Source of the DNA: Streptomyces noursei
GTDB lineage: Bacteria > Actinomycetota > Actinomycetes > Streptomycetales > Streptomycetaceae
Length of the DNA: 64,000 nucleotides
Reading direction: 5' to 3'
Assembly (NCBI RefSeq): GCF_016917755.1
Contig: NZ_CP070326.1
Span: forward strand, 5,518,001 to 5,582,000
Positions 1 to 8,308 of this stretch are shown in pieces. The first letter of the stretch is position 1. Every line of letters starts with the position of its first letter. The position numbers were made by a program, and so were the translations under genes. The notes beneath the pieces were generated by a model. The model had not been told where the DNA came from and ran no database searches. It saw only the letters and a program-made list of their open reading frames with translations.

Positions 1-527
1 GTCTGCGGGTAGTGCAGCTTCTTGTAGAGCGCCTCGGCGGTGCCGGGGTAGCCGGTCAGGACCACCGCCGCGGGGAACTTCTTGTGCGCGTACTTCTTCT
101 GGAAGTACTGCGGCGGCAGGTAGACGTACGCCGGGCTGGCGATCTTGGACTTCTCGCCGCGGATCAGGACCTTGTCCAGCCGGCCGGCGGTCGTCGGGAC
201 CGAGGCGCCCTGGATGCTCAGGCGCTCGGTGCCCAGCATCTTGAGGTTGGTGCCGTTCGGGCCGGACTTGTAGTTGGTGACCACGCCCGGTTCCTGCTCC
301 TGGCCGAAGAGGTCGGCCCAGGAGGCGTAGAAGCCGAAGGTGTTGTTGGCGAACAGGCCGATCGCCGCGAAGAGCGAGAGCTGGGTGGCGAAGAGCAGGC
401 CGATGCGGCCGAGCACGGCGCGCCAGTTGCCCTTGGAGAGTCGCGGCCAGAGCCAGATCGTGAGAACGAACAGTGCCACCGCGAGGAGTACGGCGAGCAG
501 CAACACTTTCTTGCTGGTGAGACCCAT
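1..527 (-). CDS. Membrane-anchored esterase, alpha/beta-hydrolase fold (C-terminal part outside window)
   Basis: The gene starts with ATG at 527 and runs off the left edge after about 175 codons. Two hydrophobic segments (about residues 7-27 and 38-60) put the rest outside the membrane. The exported part carries the motifs SPAYVYLPPQYF and PAAVVLTGYPG, which resemble the start of the core of esterase-D/Ag85-like hydrolases. The catalytic Ser-His-Asp residues would lie beyond the window, so activity cannot be judged. It is divergent from the lysyltransferase gene with 140 bp between the starts, which suggests shared control. Assignment to the hydrolase fold is by motif recognition; the substrate is unknown. 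Confidence 0.6.
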   Translation of the reverse strand, partial: MGLTSKKVLLLAVLLAVALFVLTIWLWPRLSKGNWRAVLGRIGLLFATQLSLFAAIGLFANNTFGFYASWADLFGQEQEPGVVTNYKSGPNGTNLKMLGTERLSIQGASVPTTAGRLDKVLIRGEKSKIASPAYVYLPPQYFQKKYAHKKFPAAVVLTGYPGTAEALYKKLHYPQ

Positions 528-667
528 GTGGTGCTTTCTTCCGGGCGGCCGGGCCATCCGGACCGCAAGTGGAACCCCGAGCCCTGAGACGCCGTCATAC
601 AGGGCGCAAAAGTCCAGATGCTGCGACTAGGCTCGCACGTTCTCTCGACCGGGGCGACGGGAAAGTG

Positions 668-2509
668 ATGTCTGACAGGCTAGATGGGGAAAAGTCGGAG
701 AAGGTTGCGTGGTCTGCGCCACGCTGGCTCCGCGGCCCGCGGCCCGCGGCGGTACCCGGGCTGATCGGCACGGCAGGCGCCGTGGTCGGTGTGCTGAATC
801 TCATGTCCGGACTCTTCCCGCGCTTCCGGCACAGCCGGGTGCACGCGGTGGCCGAGGTGCTGCCGGGCGCGGTGAGCCCGCTGGCGGCCTCCGCCTCGCT
901 CGTCGTCGGGATCCTGCTGCTGCTCCTGGCCCACGGGCTCAAGCGGCGCAAGCGGCGGGCCTGGGTGGCGGCGGTGGCGCTGCTGCCGGTGGGGATCGCC
1001 GCCCAGGTGGTGTACCGGCACTCGATCTTCGGGGCCGTGCTGTCGTTGCTGCTGCTGGGGTTCCTGATCCGGCACCGGCGGGAGTTCGCGGCGCTGCCGG
1101 ACCCGCGCAGCCGCTGGCGGGCGGTGGCCAACTTCGTCGTCCTCGGTGGGGTCAGCTTCGCCCTCGGGATGGTGATCGTCAGCTCCCACCCGCACAAGAT
1201 CGTCGGCTCGCCGTCGTTCGGTGCGCGCGCCGAGCACGTGCTGTGGGGGCTCTTCGGCTTCGAGGGGCCGGTCGCCTACACCCACGGCGTGGACTACACC
1301 GTGGGCTACTCACTCGGTGCGCTGGGCCTGCTGACCGTGGCCACCACCGCGTACCTCGCCTTCCGGCCCGAGCACCCCGCGGCCCGGCTGACGGACGAGG
1401 ACGAGCAGCGGCTGCGGGAGCTGCTGGCCAAGCACGGCGGGCGGGACTCGCTGGGCTACTTCGCGCTGCGCCGGGACAAGGGCGCGGTGTTCTCGCCGTC
1501 CGGCAAGGCCGCGGTCTGCTACCGGGTGATCTCCGGGGTGATGCTCGCCAGCGGCGACCCGATAGGGGACGTCGAGGCGTGGCCGGGCGCCATCGAGCGC
1601 TTCATGGAGGAGGCGCGGGCGCACTCCTGGACCCCCGCGGTGCACGGTTGCAGCGAGACCGGCGGCCAGGTCTGGACCCGGGAGACCGGGATGGACGCGC
1701 TGGAGCTGGGCGACGAGGCGATCGTGGACGTCGCCGACTTCACCCTGTCCGGCCGGTCGATGCGCAACGTGCGGCAGATGGTCAAGCGCATCGAGCGCAA
1801 CGGGTACACCACTCGGGTGCGCCGGGTGCGCGACCTGGAGCCGGAGGAGCTGGAGCGGGTACAGAAGGCCGCCGACGCCTGGCGCGACACCGACGACGAG
1901 CGCGGCTTCTCCATGGCGCTCGGCCGCATCGACGCGGACAAGGACGGCGACGCGGTGATCGCGACCGCGCATCTGGCCCCGGCGGAGGGCGAGGAGGCCG
2001 GCCCGTTCGGTGACCTGAAGGCGTTGCAGTACTTCGTGCCCTGGGGGCCGGACGGGATGTCGCTGGAGCGGATGCGGCGCGACCGCAGCGCCGACCCCGG
2101 TATGAACGAGCTGCTGATCGTCGCCGCCCTGCACACCGCGCCGGAGCTGAAGATCAAGCAGCTCTCGCTGAACTTCGCGGTCTTCCGCTCCTACCTGGAG
2201 CGGGGCGAGAAGCTGGGCGCGGGCCCGGTGATGCGCATCACGCGCGGGACGCTGCTCTTCCTGTCGCGCTGGTACCAGATCGAGTCGCTGTACAAGTTCA
2301 ACGACAAGTTCCAGCCGCGCTGGGAGCCGCGGTTCGTGGTCTTCCGCACCAGCCGGGACATCCCGCGGATCGGCCTGGCGACCATGCAGGCGGAGGGGTA
2401 TCTGGAGCTGCCGCGGGTGCTGCGCCGCCGGAGGGCCGCCGAGCCGCTGCCCTGCGCGCATCCGGAGGAGTCGGTGCTGGCGGCCGGGACGCTGGAGAAG
2501 GTCGCCTAG
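668..2509 (+). CDS. Phosphatidylglycerol lysyltransferase-like membrane protein (DUF2156, MprF family)
   Basis: A 613-residue protein with about six membrane segments in the first 245 residues, followed by a soluble DUF2156 domain (about 255-575; motifs YFALRRDKGAVF, GDPIGD, ALQYFVPWGPDGMS, RSADPGMNELLI, LSLNFAVFRSYLERG). In this family the soluble domain moves an aminoacyl group from aminoacyl-tRNA to phosphatidylglycerol, reducing the negative charge of the membrane; the membrane part may flip the product. There is no fused lysyl-tRNA synthetase. The ATG at 668 was chosen over the upstream in-frame start at 569 because hydrophobic sequence and family similarity begin after it; a GTG at 665 is adjacent. 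A TAGGCT hexamer at 626-631 could be its -10. Which amino acid is transferred is not visible. Confidence 0.8.
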   Translation: MSDRLDGEKSEKVAWSAPRWLRGPRPAAVPGLIGTAGAVVGVLNLMSGLFPRFRHSRVHAVAEVLPGAVSPLAASASLVVGILLLLLAHGLKRRKRRAWVAAVALLPVGIAAQVVYRHSIFGAVLSLLLLGFLIRHRREFAALPDPRSRWRAVANFVVLGGVSFALGMVIVSSHPHKIVGSPSFGARAEHVLWGLFGFEGPVAYTHGVDYTVGYSLGALGLLTVATTAYLAFRPEHPAARLTDEDEQRLRELLAKHGGRDSLGYFALRRDKGAVFSPSGKAAVCYRVISGVMLASGDPIGDVEAWPGAIERFMEEARAHSWTPAVHGCSETGGQVWTRETGMDALELGDEAIVDVADFTLSGRSMRNVRQMVKRIERNGYTTRVRRVRDLEPEELERVQKAADAWRDTDDERGFSMALGRIDADKDGDAVIATAHLAPAEGEEAGPFGDLKALQYFVPWGPDGMSLERMRRDRSADPGMNELLIVAALHTAPELKIKQLSLNFAVFRSYLERGEKLGAGPVMRITRGTLLFLSRWYQIESLYKFNDKFQPRWEPRFVVFRTSRDIPRIGLATMQAEGYLELPRVLRRRRAAEPLPCAHPEESVLAAGTLEKVA

Positions 2510-2642
2510 AACGTCGCCTGGGCCGCGTCCGCAACCGCGACGATCGGGCCGTTCGGGCGCCCCGCACGGGGCGCGCGGGCGGCCCGTCGGACGTCGGGCC
2601 GCGCAGGTCGGCGGGGGCAATCCGGCCGGTCGGCACACGGCC

Positions 2643-2648
2643 TACGCT
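2643..2648 (+). promoter_or_regulatory. -10 hexamer TACGCT, leaderless folP
   Basis: TACGCT ends six bases before the folP ATG at 2655, so transcription would begin at about the first base of the start codon. There is no Shine-Dalgarno sequence before that ATG. The -35 is weak. Confidence 0.45.
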
Positions 2649-2654
2649 GGTGCC

Positions 2655-3578
2655 ATGAGTACCTTGCGCGGCCGGGTGGCCGGACTGCCGGACTGGGACC
2701 GCTGCGCGGTGATGGGCGTCGTGAATGTGACGCCCGATTCGTTCTCCGACGGCGGCGAGTGGTTCGACACCGAGCTCGCCGTCAAACACGGTCTGGACCT
2801 GGTGGCCCAGGGCGCCGACATAGTGGACGTCGGCGGCGAGTCGACGCGCCCCGGCGCGGCCCGGGTGGACGAGGCCGAGGAGCTGCGCCGGGTCGTCCCG
2901 GTGGTCCGGGAACTGGCCTCGGCGGGGGTCGTGGTCTCCGTCGACACCATGCGCGCCGCGGTGGCCGAGCAGGCCGTGGAGGCCGGCGCGTGGCTGGTCA
3001 ACGACGTCAGCGGCGGGCTGGCCGACCCGGCGATGGTGCCGGTGGTCGCCGCCCACCACGTCCCGTTCGTGGTGATGCACTGGCGGGGCCAGTCGATCGA
3101 CATGAACAACCGGGCGGTCTACGCGGACGTCGTCGGTGAGGTGGTCGACGAGCTGGCGGCCAGCGTGGAGCGCGCGGTCGCCGGCGGGGTGGACCCGGAG
3201 CGGATCGTCATCGATCCCGGGCTGGGCTTCGCCAAGGAGGCCGGGCACGACCTGGCGTTGGTCGCCCAGCTGAACCGGCTGCGGGCGCTTGGCCGACCGC
3301 TGCTGGTGGCCGCTTCGAGGAAACGGTTCCTGGGCAGGGTGCTGGCAGGCGGCGAGGGTGCCGCTCCACCGCCGGCCCGGGAGCGGGATGCCGCGACGGC
3401 GGCGGTGTCGGCGATCGTGGCGCGAGAGGGGGCCTGGGCGGTGCGGGTGCATGAGGTCAGGGCGAGCGCGGACGCGGTGCGGGTGGCCCGCGCCGTCGAG
3501 GGCGCGGTGGCCGGGAGCGCCGGGGCGTCCGGTGCGGGCCGGGTGAGCGGTACGGCGACGACGACGGGGACGAAGTGA
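2655..3578 (+). CDS. folP: Dihydropteroate synthase
   Basis: A 307-residue cytoplasmic enzyme that condenses p-aminobenzoate with 6-hydroxymethyl-7,8-dihydropterin pyrophosphate; it is the sulfonamide target. All family signatures are present in order on the TIM barrel: GVVNVTPDSFSDGG near residue 22, GGESTRPGA near 60, NDVSGG near 116, DPGLGFAKEAGHD near 190 and AASRKRFLG near 218. Length is slightly above the usual 270-290 because of a Gly/Ala/Ser-rich tail. It starts a folate cluster: its TGA overlaps the next gene's GTG (GTGA), then folB and folK follow. Translation probably begins on a leaderless mRNA. Confidence 0.96.
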   Translation: MSTLRGRVAGLPDWDRCAVMGVVNVTPDSFSDGGEWFDTELAVKHGLDLVAQGADIVDVGGESTRPGAARVDEAEELRRVVPVVRELASAGVVVSVDTMRAAVAEQAVEAGAWLVNDVSGGLADPAMVPVVAAHHVPFVVMHWRGQSIDMNNRAVYADVVGEVVDELAASVERAVAGGVDPERIVIDPGLGFAKEAGHDLALVAQLNRLRALGRPLLVAASRKRFLGRVLAGGEGAAPPPARERDAATAAVSAIVAREGAWAVRVHEVRASADAVRVARAVEGAVAGSAGASGAGRVSGTATTTGTK

Positions 3579-4066
3579 GCGGCTTGGGCCCGCAGACGGA
3601 CATCGAGCTGGTCGAGCAGGCGAACACCGCGCTGTACGAGACCATCGAGCGCGGCGACCACGAGGCGCTGTCCGAGCTGTGGTTGGACGGCCAGGTGAGC
3701 GTGGTGCACCCGGGGTGGCCGGTGCTGCGCGGGCGCGGGGAGGTGCTCCGCTCGTACGCGCTGATCATGGCGAACACCGAGTACATCCAGTTCTTCCTGA
3801 CCGATGTGGAGATCGACGTCATCGGCGACACCGCGCTGGTGACCTGTACGGAGAACATCCTCAGCGGGGGGCCCGCCGAGGACGACGGCTCGGTGGGGCC
3901 GCTGATCGGCCAGTTGGTCGTGGCGACCAATGTCTTCAAACGGACCGAGGACGGCTGGCGGGTCTGGTCGCACCACGGCTCGCCGGTCCTCGCGGACCGC
4001 GAGGACGACGAAGGGGACGACGACGCGGACGAGGACGAGGAGAGCGGGCCCGCCGGCCGGTTGTAG
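3575..4066 (+). CDS. Nuclear transport factor 2-like (SnoaL-fold) protein
   Basis: A 163-residue cytoplasmic protein whose GTG overlaps the folP stop by four bases, so it is translationally coupled. The fold signature is clear: an N-terminal helix (DIELVEQANTALYETIERGD), ELWLDGQVSVVHPG, a repeated beta meander, and a closing WRVWSHHGSP strand. This cone-shaped fold is used both by small enzymes and as a binding module. The last 25 residues are almost entirely Asp/Glu. Its conserved place between folP and folB suggests a folate-linked or housekeeping job, but no catalytic residues can be named. Confidence 0.8.
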   Translation: MSGLGPQTDIELVEQANTALYETIERGDHEALSELWLDGQVSVVHPGWPVLRGRGEVLRSYALIMANTEYIQFFLTDVEIDVIGDTALVTCTENILSGGPAEDDGSVGPLIGQLVVATNVFKRTEDGWRVWSHHGSPVLADREDDEGDDDADEDEESGPAGRL

Positions 4067-4431
4067 TCCCACTCCGCGGACATGTGAGTGGCTTCACAAG
4101 CGTGCCCGTCCCGGGGGAGTGCGCCGGCGCGCCCGGCGTCAGCGGCCCGGGCGGGGCGCACCCGTTCGAGCCAAGTGCGGCATGGGTAGGGGTGGGGCGG
4201 GTGTGCGCGGGTAAGAGGCCGCGCGGGCGATCTCCCGTGCTCTGCAAGGCTGCCTGCGCGACGTGGCCTAGCAGCGGGACGGGGCCTTGTCCATAGCCCC
4301 CATGGGCGAGCGCTGTCGGTGCTCGCAGGTAGATTCGAATGGGGCAGCGTCGCCGGCCGACTCTGGCGCCTGCCCGAATCCGACGAACACATGGCGCCAA
4401 GGGTGCCGCCGGACCAGTGGGAGTGATTCGC
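4067..4431. other. 365-bp gap between the NTF2-like gene and folB
   Basis: No convincing gene is present. The first part is G-rich and repetitive. A TAGATT at 4330-4335 is a good -10 candidate, with no clear -35, and could start a folB-folK-DUF3180 transcript separate from folP. A longer in-frame folB start (4339) is not preferred. Confidence 0.4.
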
Positions 4432-4791
4432 GTGGATCGTGTCGCGCTGCGTGGGCTGAAGGCCAGAGGCCACCACGGAGTGTTCCCCCGGGAGCGCGAG
4501 GAAGGCCAGACCTTCATCGTCGACCTGGTCCTCGGCCTGGACACCCGCCCGGCGGCGGCCTCCGACGATCTCGCGAAGACCGTCCACTACGGCATCGTCG
4601 CCGAGGAGGTGGTGGCCGTCGTCGAAGGCGAGCCCGTCGACCTCATCGAGACCCTGGCGGAGCGCATCGCCGACCAGTGCCTGAAGCACGAGGGGGTGCA
4701 GGAGGTGGAAGTGGTGGTCCACAAGCCGGACGCACCGATCACCGTCCCCTTCGATGACGTGACCATCACCATCACTCGGAGCCGAGTATGA
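4432..4791 (+). CDS. folB: Dihydroneopterin aldolase
   Basis: A 119-residue enzyme converting 7,8-dihydroneopterin to 6-hydroxymethyl-7,8-dihydropterin and glycolaldehyde. Family motifs are RVALRGLKARGHHGVFPRER at the start, the early catalytic-region Glu (EREEGQTFIVDL), DDLAKTVHYG, and LIETLAERIAD followed by EVEVVVHKPDAPI. The GTG at 4432 gives the usual family length of about 120 and has GGGAG eight bases upstream; the longer upstream frame would add 31 residues of non-family sequence. Its stop overlaps the folK ATG (ATGA), so the two are coupled. Confidence 0.93.
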   Translation: MDRVALRGLKARGHHGVFPREREEGQTFIVDLVLGLDTRPAAASDDLAKTVHYGIVAEEVVAVVEGEPVDLIETLAERIADQCLKHEGVQEVEVVVHKPDAPITVPFDDVTITITRSRV

Positions 4792-5435
4792 AAACCACCC
4801 AGCAGCCGGCCCCCGCCACCCCCTCCCGCTCCTCCCACGTCAACCCCGTCAACGACCCGACCGTCCAGCCGGTCCCCGCTTCCGTGGTGGAGCAGGTGGA
4901 CGCGGCGGACGTCACGCTCTCCAACCCCAAGCGCGCGGTGATCTCGCTGGGGAGCAACCTCGGCAACCGCCTGGAGACCCTCCAGGGCGCCGTCGACGCG
5001 CTGGAGGACACCCCCGGTGTCCGGGTCAAGGCGGTCTCCCCGGTGTACGAGACCGAGCCGTGGGGCGTCGCCCCCGACTCGCAGCCCTCGTATTTCAACG
5101 CCGTGGTGCTGATCAAGACGACGCTGCCGCCGGAGTCCCTGCTGGAGCGCGGGCACGCCATCGAGGAAGCCTTCGAGCGGGTGCGGGACGAGCGCTGGGG
5201 CCCGCGCACCATCGACGTGGACATCCTCGCCTACCAGGACGTGGTCTCCGACGACCCGCGGCTGACGCTGCCGCACCCGCGCGCCCACGAGCGGGCGTTC
5301 GTCCTGGTGCCGTGGCACGACATCGACCCGGAGGCGGAGGTTCCGGGGCGCGGCGCGGTGGCCGCCCTGCTGTCGGGGGTCGGCGCCGAGGGTGTGAATC
5401 TCCGGGCGGACCTGGAACTGCGGCTGCCCGAGTAG
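4788..5435 (+). CDS. folK: 2-amino-4-hydroxy-6-hydroxymethyldihydropteridine pyrophosphokinase (HPPK)
   Basis: A 215-residue enzyme that moves pyrophosphate from ATP to 6-hydroxymethyl-7,8-dihydropterin, making the substrate of FolP. Signatures: ISLGSNLGNR (about residue 47), VYETEPWG, SYFNAVVLIKT, and the ATP/Mg motif RWGPRTIDVDILAY with its paired Asp residues, then LPHPRAHERAFVLVPW. The first 45 residues are a Pro/Thr/Ser/Val-rich extension not found in the 160-residue E. coli enzyme. It is coupled to folB by a four-base overlap. Confidence 0.94.
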   Translation: MKTTQQPAPATPSRSSHVNPVNDPTVQPVPASVVEQVDAADVTLSNPKRAVISLGSNLGNRLETLQGAVDALEDTPGVRVKAVSPVYETEPWGVAPDSQPSYFNAVVLIKTTLPPESLLERGHAIEEAFERVRDERWGPRTIDVDILAYQDVVSDDPRLTLPHPRAHERAFVLVPWHDIDPEAEVPGRGAVAALLSGVGAEGVNLRADLELRLPE

Positions 5436-5647
5436 TCGTTAGGGTTGCGGGCCGGTCGCGTACGGTGGCGATGCGTTCGGGACGCCGGGTGCGCTGATGT
5501 ACTGGCGTATGGACGTCGGTGGTGGCGCGCTCGCGCGTACGCAGGCGGCCGGACGGATACGGCGGCGGCACCGGTGGGTGCGGCCATGAGAGCGGACTCG
5601 GTCATCGCGGCAGGGGTGACCGGGACGGTGCGAGGGGCGATCGCGCG

Positions 5648-6136
5648 GTGAAGCAGCTACGGATCAAGGTCCTGGTCGGGCTGTTCCTGGTGGTGGGGAT
5701 CCTGGCCTGGGCGGGCGCCCGGTTGTGGGACTCGTTCGGGACCCTTCCCAGCGTGCCGGTGGCGGCGCCGATCGTGTTGGCGCTGATCGCCGCGGTGCTG
5801 GCGGCCACGGCCTTCTCGCTGCGGTCCCGGCTGCGGGCACAGCGCGAGCGGCGGCCCGGGGCGAAGGGCGTCGAACCGCTGGTGGCCGCCCGGGCGGTGG
5901 TCTTCGGCCAGGCGAGCGCCCTGGTGGCGTCGCTGGTCGCCGGGTTGTACGGCGGCGTCGGGGCCTTCCTGCTGACGTCGGGGGTGGACGACGCGCGCAG
6001 CAGCCAGGCGGTGTACGCCGGGCTCTCGGTGGTCGCCGGGGCCGGCGTGATCGCCGCGGCGATCTTCTTGGAGCGGGTCTGCAAGCTGCCCGAGGGCGAG
6101 GACGGCGACGACGGCCCCGGGGCGACGCGGGTGTGA
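5648..6136 (+). CDS. DUF3180 membrane protein
   Basis: A 162-residue protein with four predicted membrane segments (about residues 5-25, 35-55, 85-108 and 120-140), separated by an Arg-rich cytoplasmic loop (RSRLRAQRERRPG). It ends with an acidic tail. This family is found next to folK in many actinobacteria; its function is unknown. The GTG at 5648 sits just before the first membrane segment; the longer upstream frame adds only Arg/Gly-rich sequence. It is the last plus-strand gene before a strong terminator. Confidence 0.75.
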   Translation: MKQLRIKVLVGLFLVVGILAWAGARLWDSFGTLPSVPVAAPIVLALIAAVLAATAFSLRSRLRAQRERRPGAKGVEPLVAARAVVFGQASALVASLVAGLYGGVGAFLLTSGVDDARSSQAVYAGLSVVAGAGVIAAAIFLERVCKLPEGEDGDDGPGATRV

Positions 6137-6154
6137 CCGCGACGCGGGTGTGAC

Positions 6155-6193
6155 GGAGCCCCGGCCGGACCGACGCGGTCCGGCCGGGGCTCC
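6155..6193. terminator. Bidirectional terminator hairpin
   Basis: A perfect 18-bp inverted repeat (6155-6172 with 6176-6193) with a three-base loop lies between two convergent genes, DUF3180 and the ABC ATPase. There is no T-tract, as is common in Streptomyces terminators. Confidence 0.8.
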
Positions 6194-6201
6194 GGTGCGC
6201 T

Positions 6202-7371
6202 TCAGGCCCGCGGGACGGTGTCCAGGGCGACCTCGTCGCGGGGGAGGTCGGCGGCGTCCGCGGTGGTGGCGCGGCGCAGTGCGCCGTGCAGGGCGGCGGG
6301 CGTGAGGACGCCCCGGTAGCGGTCGCCGTCGAGGACCGCGAGCCAGCCCGCGTCGTGCTGGAGCAGCGTGCTCAGCGCCTGCCGGAGCGGGGTGCCGAGC
6401 GGCACCGCGGCGGTCATCGGGCGGGCCAGGTCGCGGACGCCTGCGGTGCGGTCCGCGGCGGGGCCGGTGAGCGCGTCGGCCGCCACCCAGCCGTAGGGCG
6501 ATCCGTCGGTGTCCAGGACGACGGCCCAGGGGGCGTCGGCGGCGGAGAGCGCGTCGGCGGCCCGGGAGGCCGGGTCGTCCAGGCGGACCACCGGCGGCTC
6601 GTCGAGGTCGGCGGCCTCGACGGGGGTGACCGCGAGCCGCTTCAGACCCCGGTCGGCGCCCACGAACTCGGCGGTGTACGGGGTCGCCGGGGCGCCCAGG
6701 ACCGTCGCCGGGGTGTCCAGTTGCTCGATCCGTCCGGCGCCGTAGACGGCGATGCGGTCGCCGAGCCGGACCGCCTCCTCGATGTCGTGGGTGACGAAGA
6801 GCACCGTCTTGTGGAGCGTGGACTGGAGCCGCAGGAACTCGTTCTGGAGGTGCTCGCGGACGACCGGGTCGACCGCGCCGAAGGGCTCGTCCATCAGCAG
6901 CACGGGCGGGTCGGCGGCGAGTGCACGGGCCACGCCCACGCGCTGCCGCTGGCCGCCGGAGAGCTGGTCGGGGTAGCGGTCGCCGTAGACGGACGGGTCC
7001 AGGCCGACCAGGTCCAGGAGTTCGGCGGCGCGGGCCCGGGCCGCTTTGCGCGGCCGGCCGAGGAGGTGGGGGACGGTGGCGGTGTTGTCCAGGATGGTCT
7101 TGTGGGGGAACAGCCCGACCTGCTGGATGACGTAGCCGATGCGGCGGCGGAGTTCGACCGGGTCGGCGTCGGCGATGTCCTCGCCGTCGAGGAGGATCCG
7201 GCCGTCGGTGGGTTCGATGAGCCGGTTCACCATCTTCATCGTGGTCGTCTTGCCACAGCCCGAGGGGCCTACGAGGGTGATGAGTTCACCCTTGGCGACC
7301 TCGAAGGAGAGGTCGTCGACGGCCGTGGTGCCGTCGGCGTAGCGCTTGGTGACGTGCTCGAAGCGGATCAT
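6202..7371 (-). CDS. Betaine/carnitine/choline ABC importer, ATPase subunit with CBS domains (OpuCA/ProV type)
   Basis: A 389-residue ATPase. Walker A is GPSGCGKTT near residue 36, then Q-loop VIQQVG, signature LSGGQRQRVGVARAL, Walker B PVLLMDEPFGAVD and switch His in THDIEEA. Residues about 255-370 form two CBS repeats (AADALSAADAPWAVVLDTDG and QALSTLLQHDAGWLAVLDGD), which in OpuA-type importers sense ionic strength. The start has GGGGG shortly upstream. It is divergent from the two permease genes and the binding protein, giving a complete osmoprotectant importer. The separate orientation means the ATPase level is set by its own promoter in the 160-bp intergenic region. Confidence 0.92.
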   Translation of the reverse strand: MIRFEHVTKRYADGTTAVDDLSFEVAKGELITLVGPSGCGKTTTMKMVNRLIEPTDGRILLDGEDIADADPVELRRRIGYVIQQVGLFPHKTILDNTATVPHLLGRPRKAARARAAELLDLVGLDPSVYGDRYPDQLSGGQRQRVGVARALAADPPVLLMDEPFGAVDPVVREHLQNEFLRLQSTLHKTVLFVTHDIEEAVRLGDRIAVYGAGRIEQLDTPATVLGAPATPYTAEFVGADRGLKRLAVTPVEAADLDEPPVVRLDDPASRAADALSAADAPWAVVLDTDGSPYGWVAADALTGPAADRTAGVRDLARPMTAAVPLGTPLRQALSTLLQHDAGWLAVLDGDRYRGVLTPAALHGALRRATTADAADLPRDEVALDTVPRA

Positions 7372-7531
7372 GAATTCCCCCTGTGTGGACGGGCCCCATT
7401 GTGTACGCGTCGTGCGTGGGTGGCATGAACGCGATGTTGCGAGTGGAGGGTGGGCCGAGGTGATTGTCAGTGGTGGGGGTTAGGGTCGCAGACAGTCACC
7501 ACGGTATCGGCGAGCGGGGGAGGTGACGGCG

Positions 7532-8308
7532 GTGGAGGCACCGGTGCGTGCGGCGGAGATGCTGACGGGCAGTCAGTTCATGGCGCAGGGCGGCGGGCCC
7601 GGCTGCCTGGAGCGGAACGACTGGATATGCGGGGAGTACCTCCGCACCCGGAGCCAGGAGTTGCTGGACGCCACGCTCCAGCACGTCGGCATCACGGTGG
7701 TGTCGGTGCTCCTCGGGCTGCTGGTCGCCTTTCCGCTGGCGCTGCTGGCGCGGCACCGGCGGGGCGTCGCGGGCCCGGTCCTGGGGCTGACGACGGTGTT
7801 GTACACGGTGCCGTCGCTGGCGATGTTCGCGCTGCTGACGCCGGTCTTCGGGGTGTCGCCGTCGGTCGTCGTCACGGGCCTGGTGCTGTATTCGCTGACG
7901 ATCCTGGTGCGCAACATCCTCGCGGGGCTGGACGGGGTGCCCGCCGAGGTGCGGGAGGCCGCCCGCGGGATGGGGTACGGGCCCGCCCGGCTGCTGTTCG
8001 AGGTGGAACTCCCGCTCGCGCTACCGGCGTTGGTGGCCGGTGTGCGGATCGCCACGGTCTCGACGGTGGCGATGACGACGATCGGCTCGGTCGTCGGCTA
8101 CGGCGGGCTGGGCAATCTCATAGCCAGTGGCATGGAGGGCTTCTTCAAGGCGGAGGTGCTGACCGCGTCGGTGCTGTGCGTGGTGCTGGCGCTGGTGGCG
8201 GATCTGCTCCTGCTCGGGCTGCAGCGGCTGCTGACGCCGTGGACGCGGGCGGGCTCCGGGGGCCGCCGGGTGCGCCGCGGGGCGGCCGTGGCGAAGGCGG
8301 TGGGGTGA
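7532..8308 (+). CDS. Osmoprotectant ABC importer permease (first)
   Basis: A 258-residue inner-membrane permease. Hydrophobic segments follow a short soluble N-terminus, and the coupling loop with the EAA motif (EVREAARGMGYGPARLLFEVELP) lies near residue 140. VGYGGLGNLI near the end is typical of OpuCB/OpuCD permeases. The GTG at 7532 is preferred because GGGGGAGG lies eight bases upstream; a GTG at 7523 is the alternative. The N-terminus contains two Cys (GPGCLERNDWICGEYL), as is common in these permeases. It overlaps the next permease by GTGA. Confidence 0.88.
   Translation: MEAPVRAAEMLTGSQFMAQGGGPGCLERNDWICGEYLRTRSQELLDATLQHVGITVVSVLLGLLVAFPLALLARHRRGVAGPVLGLTTVLYTVPSLAMFALLTPVFGVSPSVVVTGLVLYSLTILVRNILAGLDGVPAEVREAARGMGYGPARLLFEVELPLALPALVAGVRIATVSTVAMTTIGSVVGYGGLGNLIASGMEGFFKAEVLTASVLCVVLALVADLLLLGLQRLLTPWTRAGSGGRRVRRGAAVAKAVG

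Noticed and set aside
709..2013. Long open frame in a second frame of the lysyltransferase gene
   Set aside because: Its product is Arg/Gly/Ala-rich without domains; it is a shadow of the real gene, a common effect of high G+C content.
5586..5651. 21-codon frame ending at the DUF3180 start (GTGA overlap)
   Set aside because: Could be a leader peptide, but it has no clear ribosome site and no recognisable sequence; not enough support.
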